A DNA stretch of 64,000 nt from DATFVA01 sp963832715 (GCA_963832715.1 CAWHVB010000005.1:62001-126000), one strand, 5' to 3'; positions 1-9,833 are shown, counted from the stretch's first letter. Notes: generated by a model from the sequence alone, not told the origin. Numbers and translations are program-made.

Positions 1-1529
1 TTATGAAGAATATCGCTCACTTCTTTTATCTTAAGCGGAGAGAAGGCCTCAACAACGTGATAGCCGGCCTCGTATACTTTCTTAACCGATTTAAGAAAAT
101 GTTCGTGGCTTGAGAATATCGCCATCACCTTTGTCTTCCCTTTGATAGACGCAGAGAATGTTTTCTTCTTAGGAGGAGGTTCAATTTCAGGCGTATCTCC
201 TTCAACCAGCTGTTCCTTATAATCCGCCATTGGAACAGTCGGGAGGGTTTTACTAAAGATCAAAAACCACATAAGGAAAAAGGCAAGTGAAGCTGCTGTT
301 ATACTTAGTTCAACCCAGCTCGGGGTATACTTACCCCAGTTATGAGGAAGAAAATCATGGGCAGTAGATGCTGCAACAATCATTACCCTTTCGAGCCACA
401 TCCCAAGGTTGACCACAAGTGAAATAATGAAAAGATATAAGAAGCTTCTTCTGAACTTTTTAAAGATGAACAGCATTGGTATAAAGAAGTTGCAGACAAG
501 TATCAGGTAATAAACCCAGGCAACCCAGCCTGTCTGTATGAAGGTCGTAAACTGCGACTCGAATTTATCTCCGGAATAAAAAGCCATAGCAGGTTCGATC
601 ACATATGTATATCCGAGTATTCCGCCGGTGACAAGCATTGTTTTTGCGACCATTTCAAAATGCTTTATCGTCATCAGTTTTTCTAATTTGAAGATCTTAC
701 GGAGAGGGATAAGAAGCGTGAGCACCATTGCGAGTCCCGAGTGAATAGCGCCCGCGACAAAGTACGGCGCAAATATGGTTTCATGCCATCCCGGGAGTAA
801 TCCCATAGCAAAATCCCACGACACGATGGAGTGCACAGAGATAACCAGGGGAGTGGCTAGTGCTGCGAAATACAGATATGATCTTCCGTAATGCCGCCAT
901 TGACTCTCCGCCCCTGACCATCCAAGTGCAAGTGCCCTGTAAACTCTTGTTTTAATATGATTCGGACCTAATGTCTTTGTAAATCTGTCCCTGCCTGAAG
1001 CAAGATCGGGAATCATACCGACATACCAGAAAATCAGACTTACGGTGAAGTAAGTGGATACTGCCAGGAAGTCCCATACGAGAGGACTGAGGAAATTGGG
1101 CCAGAGCTCTCTTTCGTTTGGATAAGGCATTATGTAATAGAAGATCCATAACCTTCCGAGATGCATCAGGGGGAAAAGTCCCGCTGTCATTACCGCGAAA
1201 ATGGTCATAGCTTCAGCAGCCCGTGACACCGCATCACGGAATTTTGCCCTGACAAGAAAAAGTATTGCCGAAATTAAAGTACCCGAATGAGCTATTCCTA
1301 CCCAGAACACGAAGTTAGCAATATACACACCCCAGCCCACCGGGTGACTTAATCCTGCAACACCCATCCCGCGCCGTACCTGGTATATCCAAGCGAATAA
1401 CCCCCACACAACTACAAGGGCGAGGAAAGCTACGAAAAAATAATAAAGAGGTATCGGCGGTTTGGTTGATGATAGTACATCATCATTCACTTCCTTTAAG
1501 GTTAGTTCTTTACTGTACTCACTCTTCAT
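1..1529 (-). CDS. ActC-like NrfD quinol-binding subunit fused to DUF3341 (ActD-like) domain, partial
   Basis: The frame starts with an ATG that overlaps the ActB stop (ATGA) and stays open to the window edge, giving at least 509 residues. About residues 1-420 form a polytopic membrane protein of the NrfD/PsrC type, with Trp/His-rich helices such as GVGWGVYIANFVFWVGIAHS-like sequence (seen at roughly 1300-1360). This is the quinol-oxidising membrane subunit of alternative complex III. After a Pro/Lys-rich linker (around positions 150-210) the same frame continues into a segment resembling the start of DUF3341 (KVMAIFSSHEHFLKSVKKVYEAGY), the ActD subunit. I checked the forward-strand triplets across 1-480 and saw no in-frame stop, so the fusion is real in this sequence. 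The known arrangement is separate actC and actD genes. The 3' end lies outside the window. Confidence 0.85.
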   Translation of the reverse strand, partial: MKSEYSKELTLKEVNDDVLSSTKPPIPLYYFFVAFLALVVVWGLFAWIYQVRRGMGVAGLSHPVGWGVYIANFVFWVGIAHSGTLISAILFLVRAKFRDAVSRAAEAMTIFAVMTAGLFPLMHLGRLWIFYYIMPYPNERELWPNFLSPLVWDFLAVSTYFTVSLIFWYVGMIPDLASGRDRFTKTLGPNHIKTRVYRALALGWSGAESQWRHYGRSYLYFAALATPLVISVHSIVSWDFAMGLLPGWHETIFAPYFVAGAIHSGLAMVLTLLIPLRKIFKLEKLMTIKHFEMVAKTMLVTGGILGYTYVIEPAMAFYSGDKFESQFTTFIQTGWVAWVYYLILVCNFFIPMLFIFKKFRRSFLYLFIISLVVNLGMWLERVMIVAASTAHDFLPHNWGKYTPSWVELSITAASLAFFLMWFLIFSKTLPTVPMADYKEQLVEGDTPEIEPPPKKKTFSASIKGKTKVMAIFSSHEHFLKSVKKVYEAGYHVVEAFSPLKIKEVSDILH

Positions 1530-4432
1530 GCATTCTTCCCTGCATCGATTCGTTTCAGATAAGTAACTGCCGGTTTTGTATTCAGCTCTTCAAGTACGTG
1601 ATATCTTCTTAAATGGTGCCGTGTTATGTCGGTAACTTTCGAATTATCATCAAGCAGGTCACCAAATACGATTGCGCTTGTGGGACAGGTCTGAACGCAT
1701 GCCGGGGTAATATCACCATCCTCTATCTTTTCTCCTGCCGTCTTTTTATGATACTCGACATTTCTTATTCTCTGTACGCAGAATGTACATTTCTCCATTA
1801 CACCTCTTACCCTAACAGTGACTTCAGGGTTCAGCTGCATATCCAGCGGCCACTCAAAATGGAAGTTGAACCAGTTGAACCTGCGTACTTTATAAGGACA
1901 GTTGTTCGAGCAGTACCTCGTCCCTATGCACCTGTTGTATATCTGTGCATTCAAACCTTCTTCATTATGTACTGCGGCAAAAACAGGACATACAGGTTCA
2001 CAAGGTGCAGCATCGCATTGCTGGCAGGGGAGCGGGAGCCATCCGACTTTATGTGGATTACCGTCCATTCGATACGGTACAACCTTGATCCACGACATTT
2101 CCAATCCCTCATTAACATTTTCTTCACCGACAACAGGAATATTATTTTCTGCATAGCACGCGGTTTCACAGGCTTTACATCCGATACATGCATGCAGGTC
2201 GATAGACATTGCCCACCTGTGTTCTTTATACGGATGAACGGGGTAGAGATCTCTTTTTTCGTCATATCCTTCGGGAAGGGGCATAATAAGATGCTCGCCG
2301 TCTCCCGGCTTCATTTTTTCTAAAATGTCAAGCTCAATCCATTCATAGATCCCTTCTCTTCCGAATTGATGATCCGTTGCAGCTGCAAAAATGGGATGCT
2401 TATTACCGCCTGCAGATTTTAATTTGACAAGGCCTGTTTCGTTCATCCTGTTAATAAGCATGAACGCATTTGCTCCCCTGTCCGCAGCATTTTTTCCAAG
2501 TGCGGTATGGCCCTGTCCGTATCCGATCGATAAAACATTAACCGGAAGATCAATTGTCAATCTTACCGGCACTTTTATTTTTCCTGCATCCGATTCTATC
2601 TCAACGAGATCGAAATTATCGAGTCTGAGTTCTTTTGCTTTGTCGACGTTTATATCTATCCAGCTGCTCCAGGTTATGTTTGTGAGAGGATCAGGAATTT
2701 CCTGCATCCAGCCCCTGTTTGAAAATCTTCCGTCAAATAAAGTAATGGCAGGATATGTCCAGAGCTGAAGTTCAGCTGTGTTTTTATTCCTTACGTTTGA
2801 ATTTAAATTAAGTGAGCCTGTCTTTATACTAATATTCTGTGCAGGATTAGATCCGGTCGATTCATTCGCTTCGCTGTATATGCCTTTCCTTAATGCATCC
2901 TGAAGCTCATCATCGGATGTATATATACCTTTCTCCTGCCAGTATTGTTTAACCCAGTCCTCATAATGATCGGCAGGTTTTGAAGAACCCTTCCTTGCAA
3001 GCGGGTTACCAGCACTCTCCGATAATGCAAGCAGAATATTCCCTGCAGAATAAGTTGCATGCAGGGACTGCATTGTCGGCTGCATCAGGCTGTGAATTCC
3101 TTTATAAGGCTCAAAGTCACCCCAATCCTCAAGCGGATAATTTATCGGCAGTACCCAATCGGAAATCCTGGCCGTCTCATCTTCCATTGTTCCCAGGTAA
3201 ATTATTTTATCTGCATTCAAAAGATATTTATCAGAACCGCTCCACGTGTAAACAGGATTTGAATTATGGATAATTATAATATCGTCTTTACTTATAGATT
3301 TTAGAAAATCTAAGGTTTCATCGTTCATCGCTGTCTTCGACAGTGCGTGAGGAGTAGAAAAATCAATATTTGAAAGGTTTCCTGCAGCATAGTTCAACAG
3401 ATTAACTGCCACGGCAGTATCAAGATTGGATTTCGTATACACTCCGGAAGCACCTGCTAATGCAAGTGGAGATTTAGCTTTTGAAAATTCTTCTGCAAGT
3501 TCTTCAATTTTCTTATCGGGTATTACTGCATTTTGAGTGTTCGTTGATAAATAATTATCAATTTCCGGTTTTAATGAACTGACATCCCGTTTACTCCGGC
3601 CGGTCGAAATTATTTTTGAAAGGATAGAATATGCTGTGTAAACCATTGCCTCAGGGGAGAGCATAATAAATTCGTCGGCATTAGTTGCAGTACCTGAAAA
3701 CCTGGGGCCTGCATAAATAAACTTTCCCATTTTGCCGTTTTCAAATTCGTGCATCTTTTTAAATTGTCCCGCATATTCAACCGGTGAGATCCACGTCTCA
3801 AGAAAATCGGCTCCAAAGCTGATTATAAGATCTGTATTATCAAGTTTATACCGCGGGATTACAGGTTCTCCGAATACTGCCTGGTTGGCTTTACGAAGAA
3901 CCTCGTAATTAAAAGGCTCATACCATAAAACTTTTCCATTTTTACCCGATGCAAACATTTCCATTAATTCGGCCAGTGAACCTGTCTGCAGATCTGAAAT
4001 AATTAATACTCTCCCCCTTGAATTTTTTATTTGCTGTGAAATTTCTGATATAGCTGATTCCCAATCGCGTTTTAATTTCTTATCGCTATCCCATTTCTCG
4101 TTATACAGCACATCTTTAAGTCTGTCAGGATCATATAAACCCTGAACGGACGATTGACCCCTTGCGCATAGTTTGCCATTATTAATCGGACTCTCAGGAT
4201 TGCCCTCAGCCTTTGTAACCCGTCCGTCGCGATGCCACATATGCATACCGCATCCGGCTGCGCATTCACGGCAGGTTGTAGCATAATGAATCCATTCCCC
4301 CGGCTGAGGATATTGAGGAGGATTGACATAGGGGATTAGTTTATTTACTGTTGTACTGCAGCCTGCACCGGCTAACGCTACGCCTGCAGAACCGGTAAGA
4401 ATTAAAAATGAACGACGCGAAATCTTCGTCAT
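1526..4432 (-). CDS. actB: ActB: molybdopterin-oxidoreductase-like protein fused to ferredoxin subunit (alternative complex III)
   Basis: Periplasm-facing iron-sulfur subunit of alternative complex III, which oxidises quinol and passes electrons to cytochrome c or a terminal oxidase. It is 968 residues long. The N terminus has a twin-arginine signal (SRRSFLIL) followed by a Cys (ALAGAGC) that could be lipidated. A first Cys motif (CRECAAGC, later LCARGQS) and the molybdopterin-oxidoreductase-like body fill about residues 45-720. The last 250 residues carry ferredoxin cysteine clusters (CIGCKACETAC, CQQCDAAPCEPVC, CIGTRYCSNNCP, CTFCVQR, CVQTCP), enough for four clusters. ActC starts inside its stop codon, so the two are co-translated. 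In characterised family members the Mo-type domain lacks molybdenum. The ribosome-binding site is weak. No pentaheme cytochrome (actA) gene lies upstream. Confidence 0.92.
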   Translation of the reverse strand: MTKISRRSFLILTGSAGVALAGAGCSTTVNKLIPYVNPPQYPQPGEWIHYATTCRECAAGCGMHMWHRDGRVTKAEGNPESPINNGKLCARGQSSVQGLYDPDRLKDVLYNEKWDSDKKLKRDWESAISEISQQIKNSRGRVLIISDLQTGSLAELMEMFASGKNGKVLWYEPFNYEVLRKANQAVFGEPVIPRYKLDNTDLIISFGADFLETWISPVEYAGQFKKMHEFENGKMGKFIYAGPRFSGTATNADEFIMLSPEAMVYTAYSILSKIISTGRSKRDVSSLKPEIDNYLSTNTQNAVIPDKKIEELAEEFSKAKSPLALAGASGVYTKSNLDTAVAVNLLNYAAGNLSNIDFSTPHALSKTAMNDETLDFLKSISKDDIIIIHNSNPVYTWSGSDKYLLNADKIIYLGTMEDETARISDWVLPINYPLEDWGDFEPYKGIHSLMQPTMQSLHATYSAGNILLALSESAGNPLARKGSSKPADHYEDWVKQYWQEKGIYTSDDELQDALRKGIYSEANESTGSNPAQNISIKTGSLNLNSNVRNKNTAELQLWTYPAITLFDGRFSNRGWMQEIPDPLTNITWSSWIDINVDKAKELRLDNFDLVEIESDAGKIKVPVRLTIDLPVNVLSIGYGQGHTALGKNAADRGANAFMLINRMNETGLVKLKSAGGNKHPIFAAATDHQFGREGIYEWIELDILEKMKPGDGEHLIMPLPEGYDEKRDLYPVHPYKEHRWAMSIDLHACIGCKACETACYAENNIPVVGEENVNEGLEMSWIKVVPYRMDGNPHKVGWLPLPCQQCDAAPCEPVCPVFAAVHNEEGLNAQIYNRCIGTRYCSNNCPYKVRRFNWFNFHFEWPLDMQLNPEVTVRVRGVMEKCTFCVQRIRNVEYHKKTAGEKIEDGDITPACVQTCPTSAIVFGDLLDDNSKVTDITRHHLRRYHVLEELNTKPAVTYLKRIDAGKNA

Positions 4433-4719
4433 AGGCCCGAAGTCATCTTTCTGCTGCCCTCCAGCAACTAAATTTTGTTAAGTACAGAACACGATTTAAA
4501 TTAAATTTAAAACCGAATGGCATGGTGCTTTGACTCACCATTTAATTTTCTTTCGTAAAATGCGGAAGTATTATTTGACAATAGACACAATAAACTTTAA
4601 TTAAAAAGGAGTATGAACAGTCAGTCTTTGTTAAAGGATTTATTTATAAATCAAAATTTTGGGAAACGGTTAAAGCAGATAAGAATTTTTTCAATTCCAT
4701 GGAGTTGGTTAATGAGATA

Positions 4720-4753
4720 AAAAAAAGACCGCCAAATACAGGCGGTCTTTTTA
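4720..4753 (-). terminator. Rho-independent terminator of the beta-propeller gene
   Basis: A 7-bp GC stem (GACCGCC / GGCGGTC) with a 7-nt loop is flanked by A- and T-runs. Read on the minus strand it lies just after the stop at 4773 and ends in a U tract. The same stem recurs after the next three genes. Confidence 0.85.
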
Positions 4754-4772
4754 AATTACGATCAGCAGGATA

Positions 4773-6038
4773 TTATTTTAATAACAACATTTTCTTAATT
4801 AGTACCGAGTTATTCTGCTGCAGTCTGTAGAAGTATGCACCGCTGGGTAAAGAGGATGCATCAAATAATACCTGGTGCTCACCTGCAGTAATTTCATCAT
4901 TCACTAAAACCGCTGCCTGCTGACCAAGGACGTTATAGACAGTCAGGCTGACATGTCCTGATTCAGGAACATTGAAATCTATTTTTGTTGTTGGGTTGAA
5001 CGGATTAGGATAGTTCTGTGAAAGGTTGAACTTTAAGGGTGCCGATTCACCTGTTGTTACTTCCACAGGTGTCTGTATTTTGTACGCCGATATTCCGCCG
5101 TCGCTTCTTACCGCAATAATCAGACTATCATCTCTTGATTTTGACATTGCCCAGTAGGTGCCTGTCCCCGGGGCTGTATACTGCATCGACCAGCTAGCTC
5201 CATTATCATTAGAGTAGTATATATTACTACTCTGCCTGGCTGCCCACCATTGGTTACCCAGGCCTGTAAGTCCACCCACGCCTTCTAATCCCGGAAGAGC
5301 AGATGTTGTATCCCAGGTGGTTCCTCCGTTTGTGGTTTTGTTCAATGCACTCCCGCCTCCAAGGAATCCATCGCTGGAATTATTGAACCATATGGAAAAA
5401 ACATTTCCCTGAGGGACAGCTTGCGGCGTCCATGAATTGCCCATATCGCTTGAGTAATAAACAGTGGAATTGTTTGTGCCGAAATAAACAGATGAGCCCG
5501 AAACGTACATTGAATTATTCCAGCCTGCTTCACCGCCGTTCTGCGCAAGTGTGTTAGCAGCATTCCAGGTTTGACCCCCATCTGAGGTTTTATAAATTTC
5601 CCAGCTGCCGCCGACGGGATCACCGTAAACGATTCCGTTGTTTGCATCAGTCATCCATATTGCATCAAGGAAACCTCCTGCCTGCGTAAAGACCTGGTTC
5701 CAGGTGCCGCCTCCGTCGGCCGTTCTGTATATGTAAGTTGCGGTTGAGGAAGAAGTCGTGCATAAAGCTGTCATAGCATCTATCCCAAAAATATTATAAA
5801 CGGGATCAGTTCCGATAGCACCTCCTCCTACGCTTGTCCATGTAGTTCCCCCATCGGTTGTCCTTACCACAGTTCCGGCATCGCCGCCAGCCCAGGCAAC
5901 AGATTTATCTACTGCTGAGACAGTCCATAAAGTAACTGAAACAGGAGACGTCTGCTCCTGCCACTGGGCCTGTATTTTTACAGACCCGGAAATAATTAAA
6001 ATAAGTATAAACACAGCTGGAAAGTAATTTTTCATCAT
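4773..6038 (-). CDS. Secreted YCF48/BNR-type beta-propeller protein with T9SS sorting domain
   Basis: 421 residues with a signal peptide ending near IQAQ. Repeats of the kind TTDGGTTW, TADGGGTW, TSDGGQTW, SSDMGNSW and TTNGGTTW are Asp-box/BNR units of a photosystem-assembly-factor-like (YCF48) beta-propeller. The last 80 residues are the FCB C-terminal sorting domain (QNYPNPFNPTTKI ... KKMLLLK), so the mature protein should cross the outer membrane by type IX secretion. The ligand or substrate cannot be told from the sequence. Two ATG codons are adjacent, preceded by GGAGGT. It is monocistronic by its own terminator. Confidence 0.88.
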   Translation of the reverse strand: MMKNYFPAVFILILIISGSVKIQAQWQEQTSPVSVTLWTVSAVDKSVAWAGGDAGTVVRTTDGGTTWTSVGGGAIGTDPVYNIFGIDAMTALCTTSSSTATYIYRTADGGGTWNQVFTQAGGFLDAIWMTDANNGIVYGDPVGGSWEIYKTSDGGQTWNAANTLAQNGGEAGWNNSMYVSGSSVYFGTNNSTVYYSSDMGNSWTPQAVPQGNVFSIWFNNSSDGFLGGGSALNKTTNGGTTWDTTSALPGLEGVGGLTGLGNQWWAARQSSNIYYSNDNGASWSMQYTAPGTGTYWAMSKSRDDSLIIAVRSDGGISAYKIQTPVEVTTGESAPLKFNLSQNYPNPFNPTTKIDFNVPESGHVSLTVYNVLGQQAAVLVNDEITAGEHQVLFDASSLPSGAYFYRLQQNNSVLIKKMLLLK

Positions 6039-6224
6039 AAACCTCCGGTTATCATTGATAGTTATTTCGTCTGCATCTTCATCCTTATAAAGTAGTGTGC
6101 TGATTGATGAAGAAACAACCGCCGAATTTCCGTGAAATAATTAAAATTGTATGTGATTATGATGAAGAATATTACAGGATTTTAGAGATATGTGACAGGC
6201 AAAGCTTCTCACAAATATTTGTAT

Positions 6225-6255
6225 AAAAAAAGACCGCCCGAAGAGGCGGTCTTTT
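6225..6255 (-). terminator. Rho-independent terminator
   Basis: AGACCGCC / GGCGGTCT stem with a short GAAGA-type loop, A-run on one side and T-run on the other, 20 bp past the stop of the 6276-7736 gene. Stem sequence is shared with the terminators at 4720, 8227 and 9834. Confidence 0.85.
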
Positions 6256-6275
6256 GAAGTATGATCAACAGAATA

Positions 6276-7736
6276 TTACTTTAGTAACAACATCTTCTTT
6301 ATTGATACAGAATTATTCTGCTGCAGCCGGTAGAAGTAAGTGCCGCTTGACAGGGTCTTTGCATCAAATTTAACTTCGTGAGGACCTTCAGAAAGCACAC
6401 CGTTTACCAGCACAGCGACTTCTTCACCAAGAGTATTGTATACGGCCAGTTTAACACTGCCCGGTTCGGGAACGCTGAACTTAATGACAGTAGATGGGTT
6501 GAAAGGATTTGGATAATTCTGTGAAAGATCGAAGGTTACAGGACCGCCTTGTGAAATTTCAACTTCCTTTGAATATTCGGAACGCCCGTCGAAATCAATT
6601 TGTTTGAGCCTGTAAGTGTAATTTCCCGGCGCAAGGTTTTTATCAATGTAGGTATAATCCCTCGGTTCAGTTGTTGTCCCTGCTCCTTTTACAAACCCGA
6701 TCGTTGCGAAATTGTTTAGCGCATCTTTCCTCTCGATCTCAAAGATCCGGTTGTTTGTTTCTGTAGCCGTCTGCCAGGAAAGAACAACCTGGTTCAGATC
6801 ATTTACAGATGCATTGAAAGAAGTAAGTTCAACAGGAACTATGGTATTATCCCAGACCGCCTGCGCGGCATCGGTATTTGCCTGAAGATCTGCAAGACTC
6901 GTACCTGCTACTACGCCGAAACCAACTACCAGGGTAGCGCCGGGGTCAATAGTATAAGGACCGGAACCAACGAAGGATCTGTAATCGGCTGTAATTGTTC
7001 CGGGGGTAGTTATAGTTGAAATCCAGTCCCTGATCACAAACCGGATTGTAGTTTCATCTCCCGGGAAGAGATCATTGGCGGTACCTCCGGCAATTCCGTT
7101 AAATGCTACAAGGCCGTAATAATTCGGATCAGGAGATCCGCCGCTCAGCCATTGATAAACCAGGCTTCTTTCCTGGTCGAGCCCTGCAAGATTGTTCAGG
7201 TAGGCTGTGCCGCCGACATCCCAGTCGCCGAACATCCCCGCATAAAAATTATTGATTGCCGAAGCAGTTGGATTGGTTATATCCAGCCTGATAAAAATAT
7301 AATCATCTCCGGTGTTGGAATAAGTGGTTTGTGCTGTCTGGACACCGTACGGTACCGGTGCGAGGTTATCCATATAACTGCACATACTTACCTGGTCGAA
7401 ATTGGTGAGTGATGTATTAGTTAATGGAACTGTATTTACCATATCCTCAATCAGTATGATTGTCTGGGTGGCATCGCTGAAGCTTCCTACCATTCCCGAA
7501 ACACCATAGTCGGAATTACCATACATAATTCCGGCCGTAAAGCAGGCATCTCCGCTTCCTGAAAATGAAATACCGTTACCCCCCGCCCCCAGGCCCCCAT
7601 GCCCGATATACCCGTTATCAAAAACTGTTACCTGGATATTACCTGTATTGTGGTCAAAGGTTTGAGCTGTTGTAAGTCTACCCGATACCAGAAGGGTGAA
7701 AGAAAAGAATAAACCAATGTAAAGATACTTACTCAT
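6276..7736 (-). CDS. Secreted T9SS cargo protein of unknown function
   Basis: 486 residues. A signal peptide (cleavage near TTAQ) is followed by an unrecognised beta-rich domain of about 275 residues, full of Gly, Asn and Thr. Next comes an FN3-like penultimate module beginning PVELTSFNASV with the shared WQTATETNNR core. The C-terminal sorting domain is QNYPNPFNPSTVI ... KKMLLLK. GGAGGT sits in front of the ATG. The N-terminal domain refers to no family I can name; secretion to the cell surface is the only supported role. Confidence 0.8.
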   Translation of the reverse strand: MSKYLYIGLFFSFTLLVSGRLTTAQTFDHNTGNIQVTVFDNGYIGHGGLGAGGNGISFSGSGDACFTAGIMYGNSDYGVSGMVGSFSDATQTIILIEDMVNTVPLTNTSLTNFDQVSMCSYMDNLAPVPYGVQTAQTTYSNTGDDYIFIRLDITNPTASAINNFYAGMFGDWDVGGTAYLNNLAGLDQERSLVYQWLSGGSPDPNYYGLVAFNGIAGGTANDLFPGDETTIRFVIRDWISTITTPGTITADYRSFVGSGPYTIDPGATLVVGFGVVAGTSLADLQANTDAAQAVWDNTIVPVELTSFNASVNDLNQVVLSWQTATETNNRIFEIERKDALNNFATIGFVKGAGTTTEPRDYTYIDKNLAPGNYTYRLKQIDFDGRSEYSKEVEISQGGPVTFDLSQNYPNPFNPSTVIKFSVPEPGSVKLAVYNTLGEEVAVLVNGVLSEGPHEVKFDAKTLSSGTYFYRLQQNNSVSIKKMLLLK

Positions 7737-8226
7737 TGAACCTCCGTTTGTCGTGTTAGTAAATAGTTACCTAACTGTAGAGGACAATTTTTATTAAGTT
7801 TTTATATCATCTTTACCTTAGAAGAGAAGAAATACATCGAAAACCGGAGTAACATATAAGACCGCTGTAAAATAATAAGAAATAAAATCATTAAATGGAA
7901 TACCCGGTGGAAGGAAAAAGTAACAAGCAACTATCGGTGCTATCCCGGTGTTACATCGGAGTTATCCCGTTGTTAGAGGCCGTTTGATGGCCGAATGATG
8001 GCCGAAAGAATTTTTGTAAATTAAGCATGAAAGACCCCCGGAACCCGGTGAAATCATGTAATAATTTAGCATAATTGAGAATAAAATGAAATTATTCAGA
8101 GTCTTATCTGGAGAGTGTGGGGAGGGGGGGCTGCGAGAAGATGAGAAGATGAGAAGATGAGAAAGGAGATGAGAAGATGAGGGAAGCAAAGTTACTGTGT
8201 GAAGTAATATTTTCGGATTTTTCATA
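7737..8226. other. Intergenic region with purine-rich tandem repeat
   Basis: About 490 bp without a convincing gene. It holds G-rich stretches (a run of seven G near 8125), a repeated GGCCGnnnGATGGCCG-like motif near 7976-8005 and the 8-nt tandem repeat described separately. A 99-codon minus-strand frame here has Pro/Ser-biased composition coming from the repeat and was not accepted as a gene. Confidence 0.6.
8135..8184. repeat. GAGAAGAT 8-nt tandem repeat
   Basis: Direct repeats of GAGAAGAT (four copies in a row, then an interrupted fifth) form a purine tract. On the strand of the gene ending at 8285 it reads as a pyrimidine tract (ATCTTCTC), as do similar tracts 3' of other genes in the window. 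Confidence 0.8.
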
Positions 8227-8257
8227 AAAAAAAGACCGCCTGTATTCAAGCGGTCTA
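8227..8257 (-). terminator. Rho-independent terminator
   Basis: AGACCGC / GCGGTCT stem, loop containing TATTCAA, flanked by A-runs that give a U tract on the minus strand. It follows the stop of the 8285-9799 gene and is nearly identical in loop and stem to the terminator at 9834. Confidence 0.82.
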
Positions 8258-8284
8258 TCATAAAAAAAATGAATTTACCGGAGC

Positions 8285-9799
8285 TTACTTAAGCAGCAGC
8301 ATTTTCTTTACTGAAACTGAGCTCTCACTCTGAAGTCTATAGAAATATGCACCGCTGGGTAATGATTTCGCATTAAATTCAGCCTGGTGCATTCCTGCAT
8401 TAACTTCACCGTTAACCAGAACAGCTACTTCCTGACCGAGCAGGTTGTAAACCGCAAGTTTAATTTTTCCTGCCTGCGGAACACTATAGGTGATAGTAGT
8501 TGTCGGATTGAAGGGATTAGGATAATTCTGAGCAAGGTTGAAGGTTTCAGGACTTGTGGTTGAAGTTTCTATTCCTGTTGGTGCTGTCAACTGCATAACC
8601 TGGTAATCATCTACATACATTTCATCTGTTGCAGCAGCTCCGAAGAAATCATCGGCCGCCAGCATATTAGAGATTGGAGTACCGCTTGCACCGAGGGTCC
8701 ACTGCCATGAGTAAACCATTGTACCATTATACCAGTATTCAGCCAAATCATTATCGAGATCGACAATAACCTGATTAAGAACCCATGTATCATATGAATA
8801 TGTGAAAGTTGCAGCCAGGTTTCCGCCTGCATTTAACGAACCGGCAGCGCTGGCATTGAAGTATACTTCAAGTCCCCATTCCTGGGCAGCAATAAACTGT
8901 GCTAATGCATTGAAGTATCCTGTTTTTCCTGTGGGAATATAATTATAGAAATCGATTTCCCATTTTCCTGAAGTTTCAGGACCCCAGTAATGAACTTCAT
9001 CATTATCAGGAGCAACTACAAAAGAATTAGCACCGCTGTGAGCCCAGTTGCTTGAAATATAAGCATCCTCTGTAGCGTTGCATGGATCCTGGCTCCAGGT
9101 AGTCCAGTCGGTCGGGTTCTGGCATGCGAGCTGCTGACCTGCAGTATATGAATCAAAATCATCGGAGAAAATAACTGTTCCGCCGCCTGTTGAAGTTTCA
9201 ACAACCCCGCGGATATTCCAGTTATAGTTTAATCCGAAATCATTTAAGTGCTGCCAGGTCCCTGAATCGTTAACGTAATCGCCGTCAGGATCAGCAGGAC
9301 CGGCATCAACGCCGAGGGGATAAGCAGCAGAAGTAGAATCTTCTACCTGTAGACATACCCATAAGTCATTTCCTGAAACAGGAATATTAGTAGTCAGGGC
9401 AATTTCATTCCAGTCGCCTACGGTTAAAGAGCCTAAATCTAAAGGCTGGCTTAGTAATAAAGTACCGGGATCGGTAGCGGTTCCGGCATCATATATCATT
9501 ATAGTCAGCCCTGTTGCAGCCTGAGTATAATGAAATTGAACTGCCTGTAATGTACCGCCTGCATAAGCACCAAGAATTTCGGCTCTGAATCTTGCACCGC
9601 CGATGAAGGTTGTGCCGCCGTCGCCGACAGAGTTGCCTGCATTATCGCCATCGTAATGAACTATAACCATATCATTTGGTGAATCAGGACTTGTTGATCC
9701 GGTATGTGCCTGATTTAATGAGAAATTCTGACTATATCCTGCCGAATAAACCAGAAAAGAAAATAATGCTGTGAATAGAAGTTTGTTGAAATGTTTCAC
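8285..9799 (-). CDS. Secreted T9SS cargo protein, tandem paralogue 1 (no FN3-like module)
   Basis: 504 residues, GTG start preceded by AAGGAGAA, signal peptide ending near AGYSQ. About residues 30-200 form one beta domain (GGARFRAEILGAYAGGTLQ). About 205-410 resemble a concanavalin/LamG-like jelly roll (EIDFYNYIPTGKTGYFNAL, MYVDDY). The C terminus is the sorting domain (QNYPNPFNPTTTI). It is close to identical over long stretches to the next gene upstream, and differs mainly by lacking the FN3-like module before the sorting domain. Function unknown; surface carbohydrate binding is a guess from the fold. Confidence 0.85.
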   Translation of the reverse strand: MKHFNKLLFTALFSFLVYSAGYSQNFSLNQAHTGSTSPDSPNDMVIVHYDGDNAGNSVGDGGTTFIGGARFRAEILGAYAGGTLQAVQFHYTQAATGLTIMIYDAGTATDPGTLLLSQPLDLGSLTVGDWNEIALTTNIPVSGNDLWVCLQVEDSTSAAYPLGVDAGPADPDGDYVNDSGTWQHLNDFGLNYNWNIRGVVETSTGGGTVIFSDDFDSYTAGQQLACQNPTDWTTWSQDPCNATEDAYISSNWAHSGANSFVVAPDNDEVHYWGPETSGKWEIDFYNYIPTGKTGYFNALAQFIAAQEWGLEVYFNASAAGSLNAGGNLAATFTYSYDTWVLNQVIVDLDNDLAEYWYNGTMVYSWQWTLGASGTPISNMLAADDFFGAAATDEMYVDDYQVMQLTAPTGIETSTTSPETFNLAQNYPNPFNPTTTITYSVPQAGKIKLAVYNLLGQEVAVLVNGEVNAGMHQAEFNAKSLPSGAYFYRLQSESSVSVKKMLLLK

Positions 9800-9833
9800 G
9801 TGTTCTCCTTATTTGTATGAAAGAAAAAAAAAT

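Noticed and set aside
1613..2323. 236-codon plus-strand frame opposite actB
   Set aside because: It is the antisense shadow of the ferredoxin region; cysteine-rich appearance comes from the real gene and there is no ribosome-binding site.
7962..8261. 99-codon minus-strand frame
   Set aside because: Its Ser/Pro/His-rich sequence is produced by the GAGAAGAT repeat and it overlaps a terminator.
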